Of a DNA stretch of 6,440 nucleotides, positions 1 through 6,099 are shown piece by piece. Every line of letters begins with the position of its first letter. Position 1 is the first letter of the stretch. Under the pieces are notes generated by a model. The model was given only the letters and a program-made list of their open reading frames with translations. It was not told the DNA's origin and made no database searches. Made by a program: the position numbers and the translations under genes. Source of the stretch: Clostridia bacterium (GTDB taxonomy: Bacteria; Bacillota; Clostridia; Oscillospirales; CAG-272); NCBI GenBank assembly GCA_017556845.1, contig JAFYMA010000025.1, forward strand, positions 1 to 6,440. Direction: 5' to 3'.

Positions 1-276
1 GGTATATACGAGAAAAAAGGTCAGCATGACACAGCACTCAAATATTACGAAAAATACTGTGAACTTTCAGAGGCTTTAGCGCGTGAAACGAAAACGGTGC
101 AGGCGTATGAAGACCTTGCCTTATCGTACTTCAAATTAGCAACGGTGAAAGAGCCGTACAATACAGATCTTCTCAAACAAGCGTACGATATATATTGCCG
201 TCTGTGTGATGCCTGTCCCGGTGTGCAAAGGTATGAAAACAATCGAGACGCAATGAAACGTTTATTTAGTGAATAA
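1..276 (+). CDS. TPR-like helical-repeat protein, C-terminal fragment (5' end outside window)
   Basis: The reading frame is open from base 1 to a TAA stop at 274-276, giving the last 91 residues of a longer protein; its start lies off the left edge. The visible part is all-helical and hydrophilic. Residues 1-29 (beginning GIYEKKGQHDTALKYYEKY) have the small/aromatic spacing of a tetratricopeptide repeat. A second helical pair follows at about 34-82 (AYEDLALSYFKLA, then AYDIYCRLCDACPG), with a short charged tail ending RLFSE. Such repeats usually serve as protein-protein interaction scaffolds. The domain that would define this protein's job is not visible, so no specific function is offered. 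There is no signal peptide or membrane segment in the visible part. The gene converges on argH, and its stop codon abuts the A-tract of the shared terminator hairpin. The coding assignment is good; the TPR label is moderate, based on pattern rather than a profile search. Confidence 0.75.
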   Translation, partial: GIYEKKGQHDTALKYYEKYCELSEALARETKTVQAYEDLALSYFKLATVKEPYNTDLLKQAYDIYCRLCDACPGVQRYENNRDAMKRLFSE

Positions 277-282
277 AAAAAC

Positions 283-312
283 AGCCGACGGCAATTTGGT
301 TTGCCGTCGGCT
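283..312. terminator. Intrinsic terminator between convergent genes (strongest for argH on the minus strand)
   Basis: A perfect 12-bp inverted repeat (AGCCGACGGCAA at 283-294, TTGCCGTCGGCT at 301-312) encloses a 6-nt loop. Read on the minus strand, the stem is followed by G and then seven T residues (complement of 275-281), the classic rho-independent layout, 7 nt after the argH stop. Read on the plus strand, the tail is only CGTTCGTTT, so termination of the TPR-like gene would be weaker but is plausible. The minus-strand T-tract runs into the stop codon of the plus-strand gene, so the two genes share one compact terminator. Confidence 0.9.
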
Positions 313-319
313 CGTTCGT

Positions 320-1693
320 TTAATCGGATATAAAATCTTTAAGTGACTGTATCTGTGCTTTTACACATTCGGGGGCAGGGCCGCCTGCGGAGCGTCTGTC
401 CGATACGCACGTTGAAAGGTCAAGCGCGGTGTAAACGTCATTTTCAAATACGGGGGAGAATTCCTTGTATTCATCGAGCGTCAGGGAATTGAGCGTTTTG
501 CCGTTTTCAATACAGTAGCCGACAAGTCCGCCCGTTATCTTATACGCATCTCTGAACGGTATTCCTCTTTTTGCAAGATAGTCAGCACAGTCCGTAGCGT
601 TGATATATCCGCCCTCTGCCGCCTTGTGCATTACAGCGGGCTTTACAGTTGATGTATCAAGCATCTTCGTGAATATCGAAATGCACATTGACGTATTGTC
701 AATAGCATCAAATACCGCTTCCTTATCCTCCTGCATATCCTTGTTATACGCCAAAGGCAAGCCCTTCATCATTACTAAAAGCGTGTTGAGGTCGCCGTAC
801 ACCCTTGCACATTTTCCACGTGTAAGCTCTGCAATATCGGGGTTTTTCTTCTGCGGCATTATTGATGAGCCCGTGGAATACGCATCGTCAAGCTCAATGA
901 ACGAAAACTCTGCTGAGCACCACATTATCATTTCCTCGGAAAATCTTGAAAGATGCATCATAATGAGCGACAGCGCAAAGCACAGCTCGATAACAAAATC
1001 TCTGTCGGACACGCTGTCCATACTGTTTTCCGTTATTGAGAAAAATCCCAACTCGTCTGCAACGAGCTGTCTGTTCGTAGGATACGTCGTTCCCGCAACC
1101 GCACATGCACCCAAGGGCATAATATTTATTCTTTTATATGCATCACGCAATCTTTCAATATCACGTCTGAACATCTGGCCGTACGCCATAAGGTGATGGC
1201 CGAACGTCACGGGCTGTGCTCTTTGCAAATGCGTGTACGACGGCATTACCGTGTTTACGTTTTCCTCAGCCTTATTGCAGATAACGGTCAAAAGCTCCTT
1301 TAACAGTATCTGAATCTCCTCTGCCGAGCGTCTTAAATAAAGTCTTATATCAAGTGCGACCTGATCGTTTCTTGAGCGTGCCGTATGCAGCTTTTTGCCG
1401 ACGTCGCCTATACGCTGAGTCAGTATCTGCTCAACGTACATATGAATATCCTCAGCATCTGAATCGAAGCTAAGAGCACCCGATTCAAAATCGTCAAGAA
1501 TACCCTTCAAGCCCTGTATTATCTTTTCACCGTCGTCTTCTCCGATTATACCGCATTTTGCGAGCATTCCTGCGTGCGCTATGCTTCCTGTTATATCATC
1601 CTTATACATTCTGCAGTCAAAGGGCAGAGAGGAGTTGAAATCGTTTACCTCCGAAGCAAGCTCTTTTTTAAAGCGGCCTTCCCACATTTTCAT
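320..1693 (-). CDS. argH: Argininosuccinate lyase
   Basis: This 457-residue protein has the normal length for argininosuccinate lyase, the cytoplasmic homotetrameric enzyme that splits argininosuccinate into arginine and fumarate, the last step of arginine biosynthesis. It belongs to the fumarase/aspartase superfamily. The N-terminus MKMWEGRFKK is typical. HTARSRNDQ lies at 103-111 and YTHLQRAQP at 153-161, with the active-site His at 155. The superfamily signature GSSIMPQKKNPD is at 275-286 and includes the mobile-loop catalytic Ser. No key residue is missing. The C-terminal domain carries the usual VSDRRSAGGPAP segment (430-441). The ATG at 1693 is chosen because GAAAGGA lies 10 nt upstream; an in-frame ATG two codons later would put that site too far away. 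It is the last gene of the rimO-pgsA-argH cluster, 44 nt after pgsA, and ends at a strong terminator. No argG or other arginine gene is visible nearby. Confidence 0.98.
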   Translation of the reverse strand: MKMWEGRFKKELASEVNDFNSSLPFDCRMYKDDITGSIAHAGMLAKCGIIGEDDGEKIIQGLKGILDDFESGALSFDSDAEDIHMYVEQILTQRIGDVGKKLHTARSRNDQVALDIRLYLRRSAEEIQILLKELLTVICNKAEENVNTVMPSYTHLQRAQPVTFGHHLMAYGQMFRRDIERLRDAYKRINIMPLGACAVAGTTYPTNRQLVADELGFFSITENSMDSVSDRDFVIELCFALSLIMMHLSRFSEEMIMWCSAEFSFIELDDAYSTGSSIMPQKKNPDIAELTRGKCARVYGDLNTLLVMMKGLPLAYNKDMQEDKEAVFDAIDNTSMCISIFTKMLDTSTVKPAVMHKAAEGGYINATDCADYLAKRGIPFRDAYKITGGLVGYCIENGKTLNSLTLDEYKEFSPVFENDVYTALDLSTCVSDRRSAGGPAPECVKAQIQSLKDFISD

Positions 1694-1713
1694 ATCAATA
1701 GTATCCTTTCGTT

Positions 1714-1727
1714 GCGTATAAATACGC
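1714..1727. repeat. Short palindrome in the pgsA-argH gap
   Basis: GCGTAT (1714-1719) and ATACGC (1722-1727) form a perfect inverted repeat around AA, within the 44-nt gap and about 20 nt upstream of the argH start. As RNA it could form only a 5-bp stem with a 4-nt loop, so it is a weak hairpin. As DNA it could be a repressor half-site pair. It does not match the usual ArgR box pattern (TGAAT...ATTCA) well. Function is unknown. Confidence 0.3.
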
Positions 1728-1737
1728 TGTTATCCGT

Positions 1738-2322
1738 TTATTTTGTGCTTATGTACTTTGAGTATTTGAGAATATACTGCATACCCGAAACAACGGTCAG
1801 TATTACCGTTATTACCAAAAGCACGTAGTCGATTATATGATTTGCTTTGATAAAGCAATCGGGTATTATTGCATCGGAAACGAGCAGATATATTATACAG
1901 ATGCTCTGAAACACTGTCTTTATCTTTCCGAGCATTGCTGCGGCAATTACAACGCCGTCAGCATTTTTGGCAACGAGTCTTATAGACGTTACTGCCAATT
2001 CTCTGAATATAATAACGGCAAGTGACAAGGAAAGCCACATTTTCATATCGTTGAATTTGTCAACGTTACTGCCGATCATTGCGCAAAGCGTACCGAAAAC
2101 GAGAAATTTGTCTGCAAGCGGATCAAGAAACTTTCCGAAATCCGTTACAAGATTATACTTTCTGGCGATCTTTCCGTCTGCCATATCGGTAAGCGTAGCT
2201 ATAAGAAATATTGCCGCACCGGTAAATAAATGCCATACTCCGTCAATCGGCAAAAGTATAAATACCATTACCAAGGGTATCATAACGATCCTCAGAATCG
2301 TCAGCTTATTCGGTAAATTCAT
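1738..2322 (-). CDS. pgsA: CDP-diacylglycerol--glycerol-3-phosphate 3-phosphatidyltransferase (phosphatidylglycerophosphate synthase)
   Basis: This is a 194-residue integral membrane enzyme that transfers a phosphatidyl group from CDP-diacylglycerol to glycerol-3-phosphate, the committed step to phosphatidylglycerol and cardiolipin. The complete CDP-alcohol phosphotransferase motif is present: D46, D49-G50, A53-R54, G63, D67 and D71, with exact family spacing. These Asp residues bind the metal and form the active site at the membrane face. About six hydrophobic segments can be seen (near 7-27, 31-45, 73-86, 96-114, 136-152 and 163-183). The start is placed at the ATG at 2322 because family members begin with a sequence like MNLPNKLT followed by the first helix. 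A longer frame reaches back to a TTG at 2376 or an ATG at 2367, but it would overlap rimO and add a polar, non-conserved stretch. GAGGT lies about 13 nt before the chosen ATG, a rather long spacing. The gene starts 16 nt after the rimO stop, so the two are probably co-transcribed and coupled. Confidence 0.94.
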   Translation of the reverse strand: MNLPNKLTILRIVMIPLVMVFILLPIDGVWHLFTGAAIFLIATLTDMADGKIARKYNLVTDFGKFLDPLADKFLVFGTLCAMIGSNVDKFNDMKMWLSLSLAVIIFRELAVTSIRLVAKNADGVVIAAAMLGKIKTVFQSICIIYLLVSDAIIPDCFIKANHIIDYVLLVITVILTVVSGMQYILKYSKYISTK

Positions 2323-2338
2323 ATTCTTTGTTTCAACC

Positions 2339-3673
2339 TCACTTGATAGATTCTCCGATGAGGTCATATCCCTCAAAATCGGTTATTTTTACTTTTACAT
2401 AGTCACCCTGCTTGTACTTTGTCTTGTCTCCGTCTATATCGAAAAATACACAGCAGTCAACGTCAGGAGCATCGGCAAAGCTTCTGCCAACGTATGCGCC
2501 TGCCGCGGCATCGTACTCGTCAACGAGAATGTCAAGCACCTTGCCTACCTGCTTTTCACAGTAGCGCTGTGCTATTTCTGCCTGCAGTGTCATTACGGAA
2601 TCAAGCCTCTCGTCCTTTATCTCCTCGTCTATCTGATCTTCAAAATCGTAAGCAGGGGTATCCTCTTCTCTTGAATACGTGAATGCACCCAAACGCTCAA
2701 ATTCCGTTTCCTTGACAAAGGAAAGTAATTCGTCAAATTCCTCTTGCGTTTCACCCGGAAATCCTACTATAACCGTGGTTCTGATCACGATCTGCGGTAC
2801 TTCATCTCTCAGACGCTTTATTGCATCTTTAATTACAGCGCTTCCGCCGTGGCGGTTCATAGCACCAAGCACCCTGTCATTTATATGCTGGATCGGCAGA
2901 TCTATGTATTTAAGCACTCTTGGGTTGTTTTTTATTTCCTGAACAAGCTCGTCTGTGATCTTGTCAGGGTAGCAGTATAAAAGCCTTATATGAGGTATAG
3001 ACGTCTTTTCGCATATAGCGCGTATGAGCTTTACAAGAGAATACTCCCCGTACAGATCGACACCGTAGCGCGTCGTATCCTGCGCTATCAGCGACAGCTC
3101 CTTAGTTCCGTCCTTGTCAAATAAGATCGCTTCTTGAACTATATCCTCGATCGGTCTTGATCTGAATTTTCCTCGGATAAGCGGTATAGCACAGTATGTA
3201 CATCTGTTGTCACAGCCCTCGGCAATTTTAATATATGCCGAATGAGTGGGTGTTATAACCATTCTGTCACCGCCTAAAGCAGAGGTGTTTTTGTCTTCAA
3301 ATGACGTGCATTTTTCGCCCTTTAAGGCTCTTTCGACAACGTCGCAGATGTTGTTTATGCTTCCTACGCCGACTACTGCGTCGACCTCGGGAAGCTGCTG
3401 AAGTATCTGCTCACGGTATCTTTCTGCAAGACAGCCCGTAACGATTATCTTTTTCAGCTTTCTGTGTTCCTTAAGCCACGCAATGTCGAGTATATTGTCG
3501 ATGGCTTCTTTTTTTGCACTTTCAATAAATGCACATGTGTTTATAATTATTACGTCAGCTTCTATTTCTTCTGACGTTATTTCGTATCCCGCCTTGTCGA
3601 GCAAGCCGAGCATTACCTCTGTATCTACTTGGTTTTTACTGCATCCGAGAGATACAAATCCAATTTTTATCAT
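2339..3673 (-). CDS. rimO: Ribosomal protein S12 methylthiotransferase RimO (radical SAM)
   Basis: This 444-residue cytoplasmic enzyme adds a methylthio group to the conserved aspartate of ribosomal protein S12, using two [4Fe-4S] clusters and S-adenosylmethionine. The N-terminal methylthiotransferase domain carries cluster ligands C11 (in VSLGCSKNQVD), C47 (NTCAF) and C81 (VTGCLAER). The radical SAM domain has the CxxxCxxC motif GCDNRCTYCAIP with C154, C158 and C161. A TRAM domain occupies about 375-441. The RimO branch, rather than the tRNA-modifying MiaB or MtaB, is supported by GCSKNQVD, by the DLPIQHIND segment at 258-266, and by RSFADAPDVD in the TRAM region, where this subfamily typically has a DAPE/DVD sequence. 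The ATG at 3673 has GAGGA 6 nt upstream. It is the first gene of the cluster and lies divergent from comEC across 176 bp. All cluster ligands are intact. Confidence 0.96.
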   Translation of the reverse strand: MIKIGFVSLGCSKNQVDTEVMLGLLDKAGYEITSEEIEADVIIINTCAFIESAKKEAIDNILDIAWLKEHRKLKKIIVTGCLAERYREQILQQLPEVDAVVGVGSINNICDVVERALKGEKCTSFEDKNTSALGGDRMVITPTHSAYIKIAEGCDNRCTYCAIPLIRGKFRSRPIEDIVQEAILFDKDGTKELSLIAQDTTRYGVDLYGEYSLVKLIRAICEKTSIPHIRLLYCYPDKITDELVQEIKNNPRVLKYIDLPIQHINDRVLGAMNRHGGSAVIKDAIKRLRDEVPQIVIRTTVIVGFPGETQEEFDELLSFVKETEFERLGAFTYSREEDTPAYDFEDQIDEEIKDERLDSVMTLQAEIAQRYCEKQVGKVLDILVDEYDAAAGAYVGRSFADAPDVDCCVFFDIDGDKTKYKQGDYVKVKITDFEGYDLIGESIK

Positions 3674-3765
3674 GGCAAGTCCTCATTTATCAGATTATCA
3701 AATAATAATAACTCATAAAATATTAAAAAATATACTCGTATTTTGAAATAAAACCTAAAACATGT

Positions 3766-3794
3766 TTAATATATGGCATGGCAATACTTGACAA
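3766..3794 (-). promoter_or_regulatory. Candidate promoter for the rimO-pgsA-argH cluster
   Basis: On the minus strand, TTGTCA (3794-3789) and TATTAA (3771-3766) are 17 nt apart; TATATT at a 15-nt spacing is an alternative -10 box. Transcription would begin near 3759, leaving a leader of about 85 nt before rimO. The -35 box would overlap the -35 box of the divergent comEC promoter almost exactly. The region is so AT-rich that other weak boxes exist, so this is only a candidate. Confidence 0.35.
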
Positions 3795-3817
3795 AATATC
3801 AAATTAAATGATATAAT
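3788..3817 (+). promoter_or_regulatory. Sigma-A type promoter for comEC
   Basis: A consensus -35 box TTGACA (3788-3793) and a consensus -10 box TATAAT (3812-3817) are separated by 18 nt, close to the ideal 17. Transcription would start near 3824, giving a leader of about 26 nt before the comEC ATG. Both boxes match the housekeeping sigma factor perfectly, so regulation, if any, would most simply act by repression. Confidence 0.82.
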
Positions 3818-3823
3818 ATATCA
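3809..3823. repeat. Palindrome covering the comEC -10 box (possible operator)
   Basis: TGATATA (3809-3815) and TATATCA (3817-3823) form a perfect inverted repeat with a one-base centre, exactly over the -10 box and up to the predicted transcription start. A further ATATCA lies at 3796-3801 inside the promoter spacer, 22 bp (about two helical turns) from the right-hand arm. A repressor bound here would block RNA polymerase. Because the DNA is very AT-rich and the -10 box is itself partly symmetric, chance is a real alternative. Confidence 0.3.
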
Positions 3824-3849
3824 AAAGTTTTTTTAAAAATGAGTTTTTT

Positions 3850-6099
3850 ATGAAAATCAAGCTACATCCGCTCAGAATATTTGAAAAACGCCATCTGGTA
3901 CTTTTCTCTGCAATATCAGTGTCGTTGCTGCTCATATCGTATTTTATTCCGATGACAGTAAAGGTGCTGCTTATTGCATTATGTGCGGTATCTGCAGTAT
4001 ACTTTGCTTTAAGCAAAAGGGAATTCAATTTTTTGGATAAGGAAAGTAAATATCACACCGTTACGCTCTCCGTGATGATAGGTGCGATACTGCTTTCATC
4101 ATTCGTATCATACGATATTGCAGGTATTAGGGCGCAGGAGTATACAGGTGAGCATAGAAGAATTACCGCATACGCTTTGCCAAGCTCAGAAAATACAGTA
4201 AGAATAACTGAAATAGACGGTATTCCCGTTTCGTTCGATGCTGTTTTTTACGGCTCTGAGCTTCCAGAAAAGTACGAAATGTTCAGTTGTATTGGTGAGA
4301 TAAATCTGATAAGATCAGAAAAGGTATCAGATTCAGTGTACTATATCGGGGATAATATACTGTTATCCGTATATTCGGAATCCGTTACCAAAACGGACAA
4401 ACGGGTAATAAACGTTTTTTCAAAAATGTATGAGCTTAATCATGCGGCGCGAAATATTGTATATAAGTATTGCGGGGAAAATGCAGGACTCATATCTGCA
4501 TTGTTTTTGGGAAATAAAGCCGATGTTCCCGAAAATATCAAAAGTGATTTTTCGCACACGGGCGTGTCGCATATAACGGCGATAAGCGGACTGCACATAA
4601 TGGTTGCTATCGCTTTTGCGGGATGGTTTCTTAAGAAGATCATACCGCACGTATTCGTTCGCATCGTGATCCTCGATCTTATCGTTGTATTTTATTCTTT
4701 GCTCGTCGGCAGCGGTTATTCTGTTATAAGGGCGATGATAATGTATACGGTAACGGTTTTGGCGGTGCTTACAGGAGAAAAAAGCGATACTGTAACGTCC
4801 CTGTTCACTGCATTGTATTTGATATGCATTATACAGCCGTACGCTATTTTTGATATATCGTTGCAATTGTCATTTGCCGCAACGCTCGGAATAGCAGTGT
4901 TCGGATTGCCTGCAAGCGAATGTATTTCAAAAGCAACCGAAAAAACAGCTCAAAAAGGACCGATATTAAAAAAGTTATTTGCCGGAATAAATAACGTGTC
5001 AACCTCGTTGACACTGTCGGTCTGTGCCGTTTTTGCAACACTGCCGTTTTGCTATCTGTATTTTGGAAGAATGTCGCTTTTAAGTCCATTGGTCACGTTG
5101 CTTGTTATGCCGTTTATTACAGTCTTATTGTATGCTGCTCCGTTTTTAATGATGTTTGCGGGCTTTGAACCGGTTGCACAGCTTTTCGGTCAGGTGTGCA
5201 ATACGTGTGCTGAAATTGCGGTTATAATAATTTCTTTTTTCAGAGAAAACGCAAATTTTGAAATTTCGTTTTCATATCCGTTTTCATTGGCAATATTCGT
5301 TATTACGGCTGTTGCTTTTATTGCGCTCATAATAAAGGGGGTAAACAAAAAGCGCGTATATGCTATCGTCTGTCTTTGCTCGGTGATAGCATATTCATCC
5401 TCTATGCTTGTATTTGCAATGCATAACGATGACCGATATAAAATAGCTTTTACAAGCTACAGCGGTGATGTTCTGTGCAGAATAGAGGATAATAAGGCTT
5501 ACGCAGTCGATATTTCAAACGGATACGGACGTGCGTACACATCACTGTTCAGTATGCTTGAAGAACAGGGAATAATAAAGCTGAAGTGCCTTATACTTAC
5601 ACATTGCAGTGAAGAGCATATAGAGCTTATAAGGAAGATCGACAGTAATTTCGGCGTTGATACGGTAGTTTATCCGTCAAAAAGCAGATATTCCGCTGCG
5701 GTTGGGGCGGCGGTCGAGCAGATAGGAGCTGACAAGGTAGAATATGAAATAAAAGACGGTTATTCTTATGAAGGCTTCTACATAGAGCCTACGCACTATA
5801 TCTCACATGGAGAGGGGTATAATATAACAACGAAAAATGCAGTGTACTTCTCGGGCTCGCGTGCAGATGAAAAATCGCTTGAATTGATAAAAGATGACAG
5901 CATTGTATTTTACGGATGCTACAGTGAAATATCTCAAATGGCTTTCACTCCGATATACGGTGTTGAAAAGGCGGTTGTGAGCGAAAAAATAAGAAAAAAT
6001 CTGTTTTTTGAAAGGGAATATGAAGACTATTTCAAACAAGTAAACGTTCTTGAATACGACGGTGCAGTAATGGTCGAAATAGGAAATGAGGAAGAATAA
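3850..6099 (+). CDS. comEC: ComEC/Rec2-family DNA-uptake channel protein with degenerate C-terminal metallo-beta-lactamase-like domain
   Basis: This 749-residue polytopic membrane protein matches the competence protein that forms the channel for single-stranded DNA entering the cell. Domains in order: N-terminal membrane segments (about 15-33, 36-54 and 70-88); an extracytoplasmic OB-fold-like region of the DUF4131 type (about 100-178); the Competence domain with many helices (about 212-500), including LFLGNKADVP (218-227), HITAISGLHI (241-250) and GSGYSVIRAMIM (287-298), all family hallmarks; a further hydrophobic segment (about 502-523); and a metallo-beta-lactamase-like domain (about 528-745). 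In this last domain GDV (539-541) and D554 persist, but the usual SHxDxDHxGG is THCSEEHIEL (584-593), and the later GD and HHGS motifs appear as GS (669-670) and a YGCY-like stretch (688-691). Nuclease activity is therefore doubtful. The ATG at 3850 is chosen because it precedes the first membrane segment; only a weak GAG lies 6 nt upstream. It is first in an operon with the NUDIX gene. Confidence 0.93.
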   Translation: MKIKLHPLRIFEKRHLVLFSAISVSLLLISYFIPMTVKVLLIALCAVSAVYFALSKREFNFLDKESKYHTVTLSVMIGAILLSSFVSYDIAGIRAQEYTGEHRRITAYALPSSENTVRITEIDGIPVSFDAVFYGSELPEKYEMFSCIGEINLIRSEKVSDSVYYIGDNILLSVYSESVTKTDKRVINVFSKMYELNHAARNIVYKYCGENAGLISALFLGNKADVPENIKSDFSHTGVSHITAISGLHIMVAIAFAGWFLKKIIPHVFVRIVILDLIVVFYSLLVGSGYSVIRAMIMYTVTVLAVLTGEKSDTVTSLFTALYLICIIQPYAIFDISLQLSFAATLGIAVFGLPASECISKATEKTAQKGPILKKLFAGINNVSTSLTLSVCAVFATLPFCYLYFGRMSLLSPLVTLLVMPFITVLLYAAPFLMMFAGFEPVAQLFGQVCNTCAEIAVIIISFFRENANFEISFSYPFSLAIFVITAVAFIALIIKGVNKKRVYAIVCLCSVIAYSSSMLVFAMHNDDRYKIAFTSYSGDVLCRIEDNKAYAVDISNGYGRAYTSLFSMLEEQGIIKLKCLILTHCSEEHIELIRKIDSNFGVDTVVYPSKSRYSAAVGAAVEQIGADKVEYEIKDGYSYEGFYIEPTHYISHGEGYNITTKNAVYFSGSRADEKSLELIKDDSIVFYGCYSEISQMAFTPIYGVEKAVVSEKIRKNLFFEREYEDYFKQVNVLEYDGAVMVEIGNEEE

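Noticed and set aside
45..242. A 65-residue minus-strand frame near the left edge
   Set aside because: It is antisense to the TPR-like gene end, which is open from base 1 and has coherent repeat character.
600..1196. A 198-residue open frame on the plus strand
   Set aside because: It lies wholly inside argH on the opposite strand; argH is a full-length, motif-complete enzyme, and the plus-strand product has no recognisable domain and no good ribosome binding site.
1706..1735. ArgR operator upstream of argH
   Set aside because: The palindrome here does not fit the TGAAT/ATTCA pattern in either half, so the idea rests only on the neighbouring gene's function.
1967..2674. A 235-residue open frame on the plus strand with hydrophobic stretches
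   Set aside because: It is antisense to pgsA and rimO. Its hydrophobic look is a by-product of reading the complement of membrane-protein codons, and both sense genes have intact catalytic motifs.
3712..3776. An 18-codon frame on the minus strand in the rimO leader (ATG at about 3776)
   Set aside because: It has no ribosome binding site, would start upstream of the predicted transcript start, and has no recognisable features.
3674..3849. Riboswitch or structured leader in the divergent intergenic region
   Set aside because: The 176 bp are strongly AT-rich with no stable GC-containing stems, no terminator-like hairpin and no recognisable aptamer core; promoters explain the region better.
4420..5089. 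Minus-strand open frames of 74-148 residues
   Set aside because: They are antisense to the Competence domain of comEC, overlap one another, and have compositions expected of shadow frames.
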